The notes under the pieces are model-generated. The model was not told the origin of the DNA. It ran no database searches and saw nothing but the letters and a program-made list of their open reading frames with translations. Positions 34,718 through 44,010 of a stretch of DNA of 64,000 nucleotides are shown piece by piece (position 1 is the stretch's first letter; the number at the start of each line of letters is the position of its first letter). Source of the stretch: Paraburkholderia acidipaludis NBRC 101816 (GTDB lineage: Bacteria; Pseudomonadota; Gammaproteobacteria; Burkholderiales; Burkholderiaceae). The stretch is taken from positions 1 through 64,000 of the forward strand of contig NZ_BAXZ01000013.1 in the NCBI RefSeq assembly GCF_000684975.1. The letters run 5' to 3'. The position numbers and the translations under genes are program-made.

Positions 34718-36052
34718 TTACTTCTGATAGCCGGCCTCGCGTACCGCCCGGTTGGCGGCCGCGTTTCCGACCTTCAGCGCCGTGGCCACATCCATCTGAC
34801 CCGCGATAACGCCGGCAATCTGCTGTCCCACGACGGTTCCGAACGACTGGAACTCCGGAATGCCTACGTACTGCACGCCGGTATAGGGCACCTTCTGAAG
34901 CGTCGAGTCGTTGGGGTCGGCAGTTTCGATCGCCTTCAGGACGAAATCACCGAACGGCGCGGCCTGTTTGTACTCCGGGCGCGCATACGTGGACTTGCGG
35001 GTTCCGGGCGGGACCGATGCCCAGCCTTCGTCCTTCGCTACCAGTTCGATATATTGCTTCGAGGTCGCCCACTCGGCGAACTTCTTTGCTGCATCCTGGG
35101 ACCTGGAGGTCTTGGGAATTGCAAACGACCACGCCCACAGCCAGTGCGAACCCTTCGGCGTAACTGCGACCGGCGCCGCTGCGAAGCCGATCTTGTCCGC
35201 GACCTGCGATTGAGCCTTGTTGTACAGCATGCCCGCCGCCACCGTGGCGTCGATCCACATCGCACACTTGCCCGAGGCCATCAGCGTCAGGTTCTCGTTG
35301 AAGCCGTTCGAGCTCGCTCCCGGAGGGCCGTCCTGTTTCAGCAGATCCGAGTAGAACGTGATGGCCTTGTTCCATTCGGGCGTCGCGAGTTGCGCATTCC
35401 ACTTCTCATCGAACCAGCGTCCACCGAACGTATTCACCACCGTGTCGACGTACGCCATGTTCTCGCCCCAGCCCGCCTTGCCGCGCAGGCATATGCCATA
35501 CACGCCATTGGCCTTGTCAGTCAGCTTGTCGGCGAAGTCCTTGATCTGGTCGTAGGTGGGTTGGTCCGGCATCTTCAGCCCCTTCGCCGCAAACAGATCC
35601 TTGCGGTAGAAGGTCATCGAGCTCTCGACGTAAAACGGCAACGCGTACAGCGTGCCGTTGTACGAGAGACCATCGCGCCCCGTCTTCACGACATCGTCAA
35701 GGTCGTAGTCGGCCGACAGATTGGTCATTGGCGTCAGCCAGCCGCGCTTGCCCCACTGCGGCGCCTCGTACGTTCCTATAGCCACCACGTCGAACTGTCC
35801 GCTGTTCGTCGTGATGTCCGTGGTTGCGCGCTGCCGCAGCACGTTCTCTTCGAGGATCACCCAGTTCAGCTTGATATCCGGATTGGCTTTCTCGAAGTTG
35901 GCCGAGAGCTTCTTGAGCTCCAGCATGTCGGGGTTATTGAGTGTAGCGATCGTTACGGTCGCAGCATTTGCGAGCTGCGCCGCACAGAGCGCAACACCGG
36001 CGAGGACTGCCTTGCGGGTTGCTCCACGGCATGCCGAAGCTTTCAGGGTCAT
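34718..36052 (-). CDS. Polyol/sugar-binding protein (SmoE/MtlE-like), no cognate permease nearby
   Basis: A 444-residue type-1 extracellular solute-binding protein. The signal peptide ends near residue 30 (AQLANA). The mature protein has the MalE-like fold, and NPDIKLNWVILEENVLRQRATTD, given in part, and WLWAWSFAIPKTSR resemble sorbitol/mannitol-binding proteins. It would need MalF/MalG/MalK-type partners, none of which is in this operon; the transporter present is RbsABC-type. The ATG at 36052 follows AAGGAG. It is the last gene of the DeoR-controlled polyol operon. Confidence 0.88.
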   Translation of the reverse strand: MTLKASACRGATRKAVLAGVALCAAQLANAATVTIATLNNPDMLELKKLSANFEKANPDIKLNWVILEENVLRQRATTDITTNSGQFDVVAIGTYEAPQWGKRGWLTPMTNLSADYDLDDVVKTGRDGLSYNGTLYALPFYVESSMTFYRKDLFAAKGLKMPDQPTYDQIKDFADKLTDKANGVYGICLRGKAGWGENMAYVDTVVNTFGGRWFDEKWNAQLATPEWNKAITFYSDLLKQDGPPGASSNGFNENLTLMASGKCAMWIDATVAAGMLYNKAQSQVADKIGFAAAPVAVTPKGSHWLWAWSFAIPKTSRSQDAAKKFAEWATSKQYIELVAKDEGWASVPPGTRKSTYARPEYKQAAPFGDFVLKAIETADPNDSTLQKVPYTGVQYVGIPEFQSFGTVVGQQIAGVIAGQMDVATALKVGNAAANRAVREAGYQK

Positions 36053-36156
36053 GACTGTCTCCTTTGGTTCATTGCTGTCGATAATGGAGTACTGCACTGC
36101 ATCGCCGTTCCATCCGGCATATCGAAGCCCGAGGAACGGCATACCTGGAAAACCGA

Positions 36157-36933
36157 CTAACTCATCCAGTTGCCGCCGTCGACGTTGAGCGTCTGGGCCG
36201 TGATGTAATCGGCGTCGGCCGAAGCGAGGAACACCGCAGCACCGGTCAGCTCATCGGGCCGTCCCATGCGTCCCAGGGGAACCGCCTCGCCGACGAGGCG
36301 CTTCTTCTCGCCGATCGGACGGTTTTCGTAGCGCGCAAAGAGTGCGTCTACGTCCTTCCACATCGGCGTATCGATGACGCCCGGCGCGATGCCGTTGACG
36401 TTGATGCGATGCGGCGCCAATGCCAGCGCTGCCGACTGCGTATAGCTGATGACCGCCGCCTTGCTCGCGCAATAGTGCGAGACGAGTGCTTCGCCTCGGC
36501 GGCCGGCCTGCGAGGCCATATTGATGATCTTGCCACCACCACCCTGTTCGACCATCTGCTTCGCGACACGCTGCATCAGGAAGAACATGCCCTTCACGTT
36601 CACCGCGAAGATCCGGTCGAAAATCTCCCAGGATTCGTCGAGTAGCGGGCGCATGTCGAACACGGCTGCGTTGTTATAGAGAACATCGATACGGCCGAAG
36701 CGTTCGACCGTCGAGTTCACGATGTGCTCGATGCTCTCGCGTTTGGTCACATCGGCCTGAACAAGCAGGAGACGGCCTTTGTCGCCGTCTGCATAGGTCA
36801 CATCGAGCTCCGACTGCGGCTTGATGTCGACCACCGCGACGTTTGCCCCTTCGTCCAGATACCGGCGGACAACCGCCCCACCGATTCCCGTACCTCCACC
36901 CGTGACGATGGCTACCTTGTCTTTCAGTTGCAT
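36157..36933 (-). CDS. Polyol dehydrogenase, SDR (galactitol/sorbitol 2-dehydrogenase type)
   Basis: A 258-residue SDR closely resembling the sorbitol dehydrogenase SmoS and the Rhodobacter galactitol dehydrogenase. Shared segments include GGKIINMASQAGRRGEALV, KAAVISYTQSA, GEKKRLVGEAVP-GRMGR and the terminal QTLNVDGGNWMS, whose final residues form the metal and interface site in that family. Cofactor motif TGGGTGIG and Tyr/Lys (YCASK) are intact. It oxidises a hexitol to a ketohexose (for example sorbitol to fructose, or a galactitol/altritol-type polyol to tagatose). AGGAG precedes the ATG. Confidence 0.93.
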   Translation of the reverse strand: MQLKDKVAIVTGGGTGIGGAVVRRYLDEGANVAVVDIKPQSELDVTYADGDKGRLLLVQADVTKRESIEHIVNSTVERFGRIDVLYNNAAVFDMRPLLDESWEIFDRIFAVNVKGMFFLMQRVAKQMVEQGGGGKIINMASQAGRRGEALVSHYCASKAAVISYTQSAALALAPHRINVNGIAPGVIDTPMWKDVDALFARYENRPIGEKKRLVGEAVPLGRMGRPDELTGAAVFLASADADYITAQTLNVDGGNWMS

Positions 36934-37162
36934 CTCTCAACTCCTGGATCTGGAAATTTCCGAATCTGTGCTTGATTGTTGGCATCTATTCAGGATATCT
37001 ATCTATTCTGCTCTCAGGTTCTCACGATTTCATCGATGGACCGTCTAGTTTTCCTCCTCCAGCCAGCAATGCGCCAACCGATGCGCCTCAAAAAGGGCTG
37101 GGAGGATCTTTCGCTTTGCCAGATCCCCCGCACCTTTCAAACGTATCTGGACTGGGTCCACC

Positions 37163-38446
37163 TCAAGCGCGGCAAGCGGCGGCGTAGGTACCAATGACCT
37201 CGCGAACCTTGCTCTGGACAAGACTCATCGGCGACGCGTCGATGAGGCCCCGCCGAAACTGCCAGTATTGTTCCGGCAAATAGCGGCTGAGCAGGTTCTC
37301 CGGGATGCCGGTGTCCGTTAGATTGCGGATCAGCTTCTGCGCCGCTGAGTCGATCTCCGGGTCCGCCCAGTAATACCGGATGCGGTCGCTATAGCTGTAG
37401 GTTCTCAACAGCCGCTTTTGCTGGTCGTCACCGTGGTAGTACTTCTCCCAGTTTCCAGGTTTGGACAGCATGACTTGCTCAACCACCTCGCGCAGGTTCG
37501 ACCTTGTTTCTACGGGTACGAGTTCGGTCTCGATATCGGCCAGCGCGTAAAGCACTTCGCGCAGCGCAAAGGTGACGCCCGGACCGACCTTCAGGATTGC
37601 AAACCCGTCCCTCACCAGTGAGGCAAGCGCCTCCGGCTTCTGATAATCGGTGGAGTGGGCTTCGAAGACCATGCCGGGCAACTGCTTGAGAACCCCGGAA
37701 AGCTCCGTGGCAAGCTCGGGCTTGTAGTCGACCACTTTCGTATGGTCGAACTCGACGCCCGGCTGGACCACGAGCGCAATCACGCGTTGCCAGGCAGCGT
37801 CGAGCCCGCGGTCACGCCACGCCTGCCGGTGAATCTCGACCGTATCCAGCGCCGCACCCGCGTGCGTCACCTCGACGGTGTCCAGTGTTTCCGCCGCGCC
37901 ACCTGGGACCGGGACTTCGGTGCCGATGATATAGACCGGCTTCTGGTCTTTTCCTTCGCGGTGGGCGGCCGCTTCTGCGATGGCGCACAGACGCGACGCT
38001 CTCTCCGCAACCAGTGCGTCCGGGAGGCGCACCGGATCACCACCGCAGCTCATGCTGGTGTCGAGATGGATTTTGGTAAAGCCCGCCGAGACATAGGCAT
38101 CGATGAGCGCCTCTGCCCGGTGCATGGCCTCCTCCGCCGGCAACCCGCGCCACGCATTGGGACCGAGGTGATCGCCTCCGAGAATCAGGCGCGAGCGTGG
38201 GAAACCGGCTCGGTCGGCAATGAGGTGAACAAATCGCACAAAATCGGCGGGCTTCATCCCCGTGTAGCCGCCGAACTGGTCGACCTGGTTCGAGGTCGAC
38301 TCGATCAACAGCGGCGTGTCGTCGGCGAGCGCCTGATTCATCGCAGCAGCCAGTACCCACGGGTGCGCCGAGCAGATCGAATAGATGCCCTTGAGACGCT
38401 TCCCTGCGCCCTCGTCCCCGGAGAGCCGTGCTACGACGTTAGCCAT
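37163..38446 (-). CDS. PF08013 (GatZ/KbaZ) protein, probable D-tagatose-6-phosphate 4-epimerase
   Basis: A 427-residue member of PF08013, long annotated as the non-catalytic subunit of tagatose-1,6-bisphosphate aldolase. Segments seen include GIYSICSAHPWVLAAA, QVDQFGGYTGMKP, LGGDHLGPN, KIHLDTSMSC and VGPGVTFALREVLYAL. No GatY/KbaY aldolase gene lies nearby. In Agrobacterium tumefaciens a PF08013 enzyme paired with a PfkB kinase epimerises D-tagatose 6-phosphate to D-fructose 6-phosphate, and the same pair occurs here. The ATG at 38446 overlaps the kinase gene by 8 nt; the longer frame is rejected. Confidence 0.88.
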   Translation of the reverse strand: MANVVARLSGDEGAGKRLKGIYSICSAHPWVLAAAMNQALADDTPLLIESTSNQVDQFGGYTGMKPADFVRFVHLIADRAGFPRSRLILGGDHLGPNAWRGLPAEEAMHRAEALIDAYVSAGFTKIHLDTSMSCGGDPVRLPDALVAERASRLCAIAEAAAHREGKDQKPVYIIGTEVPVPGGAAETLDTVEVTHAGAALDTVEIHRQAWRDRGLDAAWQRVIALVVQPGVEFDHTKVVDYKPELATELSGVLKQLPGMVFEAHSTDYQKPEALASLVRDGFAILKVGPGVTFALREVLYALADIETELVPVETRSNLREVVEQVMLSKPGNWEKYYHGDDQQKRLLRTYSYSDRIRYYWADPEIDSAAQKLIRNLTDTGIPENLLSRYLPEQYWQFRRGLIDASPMSLVQSKVREVIGTYAAACRA

Positions 38447-39425
38447 GAGGTTGCTCCGAGGATTGCGCAATAAAATCGTCGAGTTCGGCAAGCGTGGCCG
38501 TCCCCTCCATGGGGCCCCGGAAGGTCACCGCCCGCGCGCCGGCGGCGCAGGCATAGGTCAGTGCCCGCTCGACGCCGAACCCCTGGGCGCGGCAGGCAAT
38601 GTAGGTAGCACCGAAACAATCGCCTGCCCCGGTCGGATCGATTTCCTCCACCGGCAGGGCCGCGAAGTTGAGTTCGGTTGTGCCGTCGTAGTAGCTGCAT
38701 CCCTCTTTTCCGCGCTTGATCACGACTTCACGCACACCGCGCTTGAGAATCTCTTCGATTGCACCACGCTCGCTGCTTGCGCTGGAGAGCAACATCACCT
38801 CGTGCCCGCTCGGCAGGAAGACGTCCGTGTAATCCAGGATGAAGTCGAGTGCCTCCCGCATCTCGGGAATGCGGAGCATCTCCTTGCGGATGTTCGGATC
38901 GAAGCTCACCGTGCCGCCGTGCCCCTTTACGGCCTCGATGACCTTCTTCATCGCCTCGATGATACGGAACGAGAACAGCGACGAGCCCATCACGTGAAAA
39001 TGACTGCATTGCTTGAGCAGATCGTCCCGAATATTTCCGACAGCGAGGTGCCCGGAAGCACTGTTTGCAATGTTGTAGATGAAGTCGCGATCCCCATCCT
39101 CGCGATAGGTCACGAACGCACTGCCCGTGGTTGCGGTCTTGATAACCGAGATACCCGAGACGTTGACGCCGTCTGCGCGCAGACGCTCAACGTTGAGCGT
39201 ACCGAAGTCGTCATCGCCAACGCATCCAATCATCGCGGAGGGACTGCCCACCTTCGCGACCTGGTCGATGAAGATCGCGGGCGCTCCACTCGCGTATGGG
39301 CCGATGAGCGTGCCAGGTCTGCGGAACGACTGTCCACGCTCGGTGGCCATGATTTCGACCAGGATTTCGCCCATCGTCAGGATGTAGCCGGCTTTTCCGG
39401 CCTTATGCAGTTCAGTGTTAGCCAT
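38439..39425 (-). CDS. PfkB family sugar kinase, probable tagatose kinase
   Basis: A 328-residue ribokinase-fold enzyme. The N-terminal signature is partly seen in GAPAIFIDQVAKVG, and the C-terminal PfkB motif DPTGAGDCFGATY carries the catalytic Asp and anion hole. With the adjacent PF08013 protein and hexitol dehydrogenase, phosphorylation of D-tagatose (or fructose) at O6 is the natural role; 2-keto-3-deoxygluconate kinases are related alternatives. It overlaps the permease gene upstream and the PF08013 gene downstream by 8 nt each, so translation of the three is coupled. Confidence 0.88.
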   Translation of the reverse strand: MANTELHKAGKAGYILTMGEILVEIMATERGQSFRRPGTLIGPYASGAPAIFIDQVAKVGSPSAMIGCVGDDDFGTLNVERLRADGVNVSGISVIKTATTGSAFVTYREDGDRDFIYNIANSASGHLAVGNIRDDLLKQCSHFHVMGSSLFSFRIIEAMKKVIEAVKGHGGTVSFDPNIRKEMLRIPEMREALDFILDYTDVFLPSGHEVMLLSSASSERGAIEEILKRGVREVVIKRGKEGCSYYDGTTELNFAALPVEEIDPTGAGDCFGATYIACRAQGFGVERALTYACAAGARAVTFRGPMEGTATLAELDDFIAQSSEQPHG

Positions 39426-40422
39426 GGCGCTTCTTCGTTTGAACGTCGATGCAAACGGCGACGAGGATAACGACGCCCTTTACGATCAGTTGATAAAAAT
39501 ACGGGACACTCATCAGATTCATGCCGTTGTTGATGACACCGATGATGAGGGCACCAATAAGGGTTCCCGCGATCGTCCCGTAACCGCCGTTCAGGCTCGT
39601 ACCGCCGAGCACGGCGGCGGCAATCGCATCCAGTTCATAGCCGAGTCCCGCATTGGGTTGCGCTGAATACAGGCGCGACGTCATCAGCACGCCCCCGATG
39701 CTCGCCATCAACCCGGAGACCATGAAAATGGCGACCCTCAGCCGCTTGACGTTGATGCCCGAGTAGAGCGCTGCTTCGCGATTCCCTCCTGCGAGATACG
39801 CCTTGCGGCCAAATACCGTTCTGGCCAGGACAAAATGATTGACGACCAGCAGGATGCCCAGCACCCAGATCGGAACGGCGACGCCGAGAATAGTCCCATT
39901 TCCGAGCGCGGCGAAGCGATCGTCGTCAATCGAGATGGGTACACCGCCGGAGGTGATGTAGGCCAGGCCGCGAAACACCCCCATGGTCGCCACCGTGACG
40001 ATGAACGACGGAATCGTCAGCAGCGCCGTCAGGGTTCCGTTGACGAGACCGAGAACCAGGCCAGCGGCCATGGCCAGCACAACGGCCAGTACGGGATGGA
40101 CGCCGTGCTGCATCGCAAACGCCGCTACCGTTCCGACAAGCGCCATGACGGCGCCGACCGACAAGTCGATATCGCCCAGCAGCAGGACGTATGTCATGCC
40201 AAAACCGAGGATGGCGATGATGGACACCTGCATGACGATGTTCAGCAAATTGCCAAGCGTCGGGAAATCCGGCGACATGACGGAGAACAGTCCGCAGAGC
40301 AGGACAAGGCCACAGACGATTCCGCCGTACTGGCGAAGCCATTTCGACAGTGTGGTCACGCTTTTCGCGCGGTCAACAGTCTCGCCGGACCCGGAATCGG
40401 CGGTGAATTCAGTGGGTTTCAT
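39418..40422 (-). CDS. ABC sugar permease, RbsC-like
   Basis: A 334-residue permease of the BPD_transp_2 family with about 10 membrane helices and the signature LLGDIDLSVGAVMALVGTV (LTGGIDLSVG in RbsC). It forms the channel of the polyol importer with the ATPase at 40419 and the binding protein at 42002. ATGA overlaps the ATPase gene, and the kinase gene overlaps its own end. Confidence 0.93.
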   Translation of the reverse strand: MKPTEFTADSGSGETVDRAKSVTTLSKWLRQYGGIVCGLVLLCGLFSVMSPDFPTLGNLLNIVMQVSIIAILGFGMTYVLLLGDIDLSVGAVMALVGTVAAFAMQHGVHPVLAVVLAMAAGLVLGLVNGTLTALLTIPSFIVTVATMGVFRGLAYITSGGVPISIDDDRFAALGNGTILGVAVPIWVLGILLVVNHFVLARTVFGRKAYLAGGNREAALYSGINVKRLRVAIFMVSGLMASIGGVLMTSRLYSAQPNAGLGYELDAIAAAVLGGTSLNGGYGTIAGTLIGALIIGVINNGMNLMSVPYFYQLIVKGVVILVAVCIDVQTKKRHG

Positions 40423-42005
40423 GCTTGTACCGCTCCTGTTGCATACGACATGACGGCTTCCTGCGTCAGACCGGCCGTTTCAAATTCCTTCACGACGCGC
40501 TTCTCACGCATCACCACGAGACGATCGCTCATCGCCAGCGCCTCCGGCAGCTCCGAGGAAACCAGAATGATTGCGGTGCCGGCGCCGGCGAGTTCACGCA
40601 TCACGCGATAGATCTCGAACTTCGCGCCCACATCGACACCCCGTGTCGGCTCATCGAGAATCAGAACGCGCGGTTTGAGGGCAAGCCATTTCGAAAAGAC
40701 AACCTTCTGCTGGTTTCCCCCGCTCAGGTTCCCAACGGCCTGATGCGGTCCGGCAGCCCGGATCTTCATGCGGGCAATGGCGTCTCGCGTCTCGCGCTCC
40801 TCGAACCGACTGTTAAGGATGCCGAATCGGGATCCCTTTCGCTCGAAGCTGGCCATCGTGACGTTATGAGCGATCGAGTGCATGAGCACGAGCCCTTCGT
40901 GCTTGCGATCCTCGGTCACAAACGCGATGCCCGCGGAAATCGCGCTTTCCGGCGAACGCAGCCGCAGCGGCTTGCCATTCATGACAATTTGTCCCTGCGG
41001 GCGGCCCAACCCGAACAAGGCGCTCATCACATCGGAACGACCGGCGCCGATCAGCCCGAAAAAGCCGACGATCTCCCCCGGTCTGACGGCAAAGCCGACA
41101 TCGTGAAACTTGCCCTCAATCGTCAGATTCCTGACCTCCAGCAGCGCTGGCTGCGCCGTATCGAGGGGCGTGGCACGACGGGGATAGACGTCGCTCATCT
41201 CCCTGCCCACCATCAGGTTGATCAGCGCACCAATCGTCGTCTCGTTCTTGTCGTGGGTGCAGATGTACTCTCCGTCGCGCATTACCGAAATATCGTCGGA
41301 AATGCGCATGATTTCGTCCATCCGATGCGAGATGTAGACGACGGCAGCGCCCCGTGCCTTCAGCTTGCCCACAATGTTGAACAGCACTTCTGCCTCCCGG
41401 TCGCTCAGCGACGAGGTAGGCTCGTCCATGATGACGAGTTCGGCGTTGCGGCTCAGCCCCTTGGCAATTTCGACGAGCTGCCTGCGCGCCATCGACAGGC
41501 GTGCGACCGGGGTGTGCACGTCGATGTCGATGCCGAGATCGTCGAGCAGATCCTGCGCCCGTTGATAGAGCGACCGGAAATCGACAATGCCGAGCCTGCG
41601 CGGCTCGTGGCCGGCGAAGATGTTCTCGGCGACGCTCAGATTCGCTGCGAGGCTAAGCTCCTGATAGATGATGGAGATACCGGCAGCCTGCGCATCGGAC
41701 GGACAGGAAAAGGTGACGTGCTGACCGCGCAGGAACAACTTTCCCTTGGTCGGCTCGTGAACGCCCGCAAGAATCTTCATCAATGTCGACTTCCCCGCCC
41801 CGTTTTCGCCGAGCAGGGTATGGACCCGACCACGGCGCAGCTTGAGCGAGACATTCTTGATGGCCTCGACGGGACCGAACGATTTGGCGATCGACTGCAA
41901 TTCGACCAATGCAGTCTCATCGCCTACGGCAAAACCGGCTCCGGGATGCAACCGGGGCATGGCGCCCGATGCCTGGGCGCGCAGGCTGTTCGGGCTGGCG
42001 CTCAT
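40419..42005 (-). CDS. ABC sugar transporter ATPase, RbsA-like
   Basis: A 528-residue tandem ATPase. Domain 1 has GENGAGKST, LSMARRQLVEIAKGL and VIMDEPTSSLS. Domain 2 has the degenerate Walker A GLIGAGRSDVMS, then LSGGNQQKVVFSKW and LILDEPTRGVD. An N-terminal extension of about 28 residues precedes the first domain. The start overlaps the binding-protein stop by ATGA. It energises uptake of the hexitol or ketohexose used by the operon. Confidence 0.93.
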   Translation of the reverse strand: MSASPNSLRAQASGAMPRLHPGAGFAVGDETALVELQSIAKSFGPVEAIKNVSLKLRRGRVHTLLGENGAGKSTLMKILAGVHEPTKGKLFLRGQHVTFSCPSDAQAAGISIIYQELSLAANLSVAENIFAGHEPRRLGIVDFRSLYQRAQDLLDDLGIDIDVHTPVARLSMARRQLVEIAKGLSRNAELVIMDEPTSSLSDREAEVLFNIVGKLKARGAAVVYISHRMDEIMRISDDISVMRDGEYICTHDKNETTIGALINLMVGREMSDVYPRRATPLDTAQPALLEVRNLTIEGKFHDVGFAVRPGEIVGFFGLIGAGRSDVMSALFGLGRPQGQIVMNGKPLRLRSPESAISAGIAFVTEDRKHEGLVLMHSIAHNVTMASFERKGSRFGILNSRFEERETRDAIARMKIRAAGPHQAVGNLSGGNQQKVVFSKWLALKPRVLILDEPTRGVDVGAKFEIYRVMRELAGAGTAIILVSSELPEALAMSDRLVVMREKRVVKEFETAGLTQEAVMSYATGAVQA

Positions 42006-42904
42006 TTCGAGGCTTCGTGCAGATAGACCCCAGGCGCCACGGGGATCAGTTTCGGAACCGGTTGCTTCTCCGCAACCCTCACTGCGGTATCGACGGCGAT
42101 TGCCCCCATTTTTTCGGGGTACTGACGGATGACCCCGACAAAATTGGGATTTTTGTCGACAGCGGCACGTGCTTCCGGCATGCCGTCGAAGCCGATCACC
42201 TTGACATGGTTACCCGCAGACTTGCCGGCCACTGCTGCAGCCATGGCTGCGTCGTCGCCAAATCCAAAGATTCCGTCGAGATCCGGGTGGGCCTGCAACA
42301 TGTTCTGCGCCGTCGTCAATGCTTCGGCCCGGGTAATGCCCGGCTGGACCGCGACGACCTCGACGCCGGGGCAAGCACCCAGTGCCTTCTTGAATCCGTT
42401 GACGCGATCGATGACCGACTGCACGGTCGGATAGTCGATCACACCGACCTTGCCCTTGCCACCGAGAACCTTGCACATCAGCTGTCCGGCCATCTGTCCG
42501 CCGGCATAGTTGTCCGTCGCGATATGCGAGGCTACCTCCACGCCCTCTGCGCCAATATCAACGGTAATAACCGGGATGCCCGCCTTCTCGGCAATCGTGA
42601 CCGCCGCCTTGACGCCCTTCGAGTCGACTGGCGATAGCACGATGACGTTGACCTTGCGTGTGACGAAATCCTGGACGTCGGCAATCTGTTTGCTCAGATC
42701 CTGGTTGGCGATCGAAAGATCGAGTTTCGCGTTGTCCTTCTGCGCTTCCTGCTTCATCGCGTCCGCCAGAGCGACGTAGAACGGATGCTGCTGCGTTAGC
42801 AGGGAAGCGCCAATCGTCACCTGCTCTGCGCAGGCAAACGGAGCGCCGACGAAGCAACCTGCGGTAGCGAAGACCGCCGCAATACGGTTCGGTGTCACCT
42901 TCAT
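42002..42904 (-). CDS. Periplasmic sugar/polyol-binding protein, RbsB-like
   Basis: A 300-residue binding protein with a signal peptide of about 26 residues (ending CA-EQ) and the Peripla_BP_4 fold (VTIGASLLTQQHPFYVALADAM; KQIADVQDFVTRKVNVIVLSP; GFGDDAAMAAAV). The ATG at 42904 has AGAGGA 8 nt upstream; the ATG at 42913 abuts that site and is rejected. It is the ligand-recognition part of the RbsABC-type importer and follows the DeoR gene by 21 nt. Confidence 0.92.
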   Translation of the reverse strand: MKVTPNRIAAVFATAGCFVGAPFACAEQVTIGASLLTQQHPFYVALADAMKQEAQKDNAKLDLSIANQDLSKQIADVQDFVTRKVNVIVLSPVDSKGVKAAVTIAEKAGIPVITVDIGAEGVEVASHIATDNYAGGQMAGQLMCKVLGGKGKVGVIDYPTVQSVIDRVNGFKKALGACPGVEVVAVQPGITRAEALTTAQNMLQAHPDLDGIFGFGDDAAMAAAVAGKSAGNHVKVIGFDGMPEARAAVDKNPNFVGVIRQYPEKMGAIAVDTAVRVAEKQPVPKLIPVAPGVYLHEASK

Positions 42905-42925
42905 TTGTCTCATCCTCTGTTACGG

Positions 42926-43741
42926 TCAGGTCGTGGACTTGCGGAACTCAAGAATTCCGCTTTCCCTTCTGTGGAGCTGCAGGCCGTTGCCCGGCATCAG
43001 CTCCATCGTTGGTGGATCAATTCCATCATCAATCAGCAGCGTGTCGATTTCGCTGACTTTGGCGAACACCTCGCCCTCGCGCTCATTCAACTGCGGCTGG
43101 TACGCAACGACGATCGTGCGTGTAGCCGCCTGAGCCGCGGCCTGAAATACCCTTGCCACGCCGGGATCGGCACAAAGCAGGTTGCCGTTCCGGTCGAGGC
43201 CCGATGCTTCGAGAAAGCAAAGATCGATGGACCGGCGGGCCACCGAAGCTTCCGTGTCAGGACCTGTCATGGCCGATGCTCCCGGCTCCAGTTGGCCGCC
43301 GGTCAGTATCAGTTCGCAGTGCAGAAACCGCTGCGCCGTCTGGGCCATCCCGACATCGTGAACCAGCAACGCGAGGTTCGAGCGATCGGCCAGGAATGGC
43401 AGAATCTTGTGAACGATTTCGCCGGTGCCGACCATCAGCGACTCGTGATCGCCAACAGCCTCGGCGGCAAAACGCGCAATGGCCGTTTCCGATGCCTTGC
43501 GGGTTGCACCGTCCGCGACCGGAACGAGGACGTTCTCGCCGGGCTTCTGCGCGAGATAACGGGCCTTGCCGAAAGACCGCAGAAGGTAGCGCTGCTGCTC
43601 CAGGTAGGTCAGGTCAGTACGGATCGTGACGCTCGAGACGTCGAACGCCTGACTCAACTCCTCGACCGAAACCTCGCCGCGCTTGCGGACCAGTTCGACG
43701 ATTTGCAGCCGCCGCCTCAGGGAACTCTTGTTTGCCTGCAT
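42926..43741 (-). CDS. DeoR/GlpR family regulator
   Basis: A 271-residue repressor. The N-terminal DeoR HTH (RRRLQIVELVRKRGEVSVEE, then VSSVTIRTDLTYLEQ) is followed by a DeoR C-terminal sensor domain (VGTGEIVHKILPFL; LEASGLDRNGNLLCAD) that binds phosphorylated sugars. As the first gene of the polyol operon it probably represses the operon until a sugar phosphate such as tagatose or fructose phosphate appears. Candidate operators lie directly upstream (43769-43827). Confidence 0.9.
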   Translation of the reverse strand: MQANKSSLRRRLQIVELVRKRGEVSVEELSQAFDVSSVTIRTDLTYLEQQRYLLRSFGKARYLAQKPGENVLVPVADGATRKASETAIARFAAEAVGDHESLMVGTGEIVHKILPFLADRSNLALLVHDVGMAQTAQRFLHCELILTGGQLEPGASAMTGPDTEASVARRSIDLCFLEASGLDRNGNLLCADPGVARVFQAAAQAATRTIVVAYQPQLNEREGEVFAKVSEIDTLLIDDGIDPPTMELMPGNGLQLHRRESGILEFRKSTT

Positions 43742-44010
43742 ATCTCCAGACTCAAAATGACTCTTTTGTTTCGAAAGAGTTTAGTTTCGATTCGAAAGAA
43801 CGTCAAAGTGAATTTGCTCCTCGAAACATAGGGTTTTTACTTATCTTCGTCTTCCCTGCAGTCGAGGGCGGGTGGGAAACGACACCCTTTAAAAGCGCGA
43901 TGTGTGATCTTCCGGGAGCAACGCCCGAGTCCTCGTCATAAGCGGCGCGTTGCGGCAATAGTTGCTAGGATTGCTACGAGCGAAAGTCTCTTCGAAAAGT
44001 GGTCTGACCA
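43742..44010. promoter_or_regulatory. Divergent promoter region with DeoR- and GntR-type operators
   Basis: On the DeoR side, TTTCGAAA (palindrome, 43769-43776), TTTCGA-T-TCGAAA (43785-43797) and a CTCGAAAC half-site (43820-43827) look like DeoR-family boxes. On the GntR side, TGGT-CTG-ACCA at 44000-44010 matches the core used by LldR/PdhR-type regulators and abuts the putative GTG start. The region therefore seems to host two independent autoregulatory circuits. Confidence 0.6.

Noticed and set aside
40425..42026. 533-residue plus-strand open frame
   Set aside because: Antisense to the RbsA-like ATPase; no recognisable domain.
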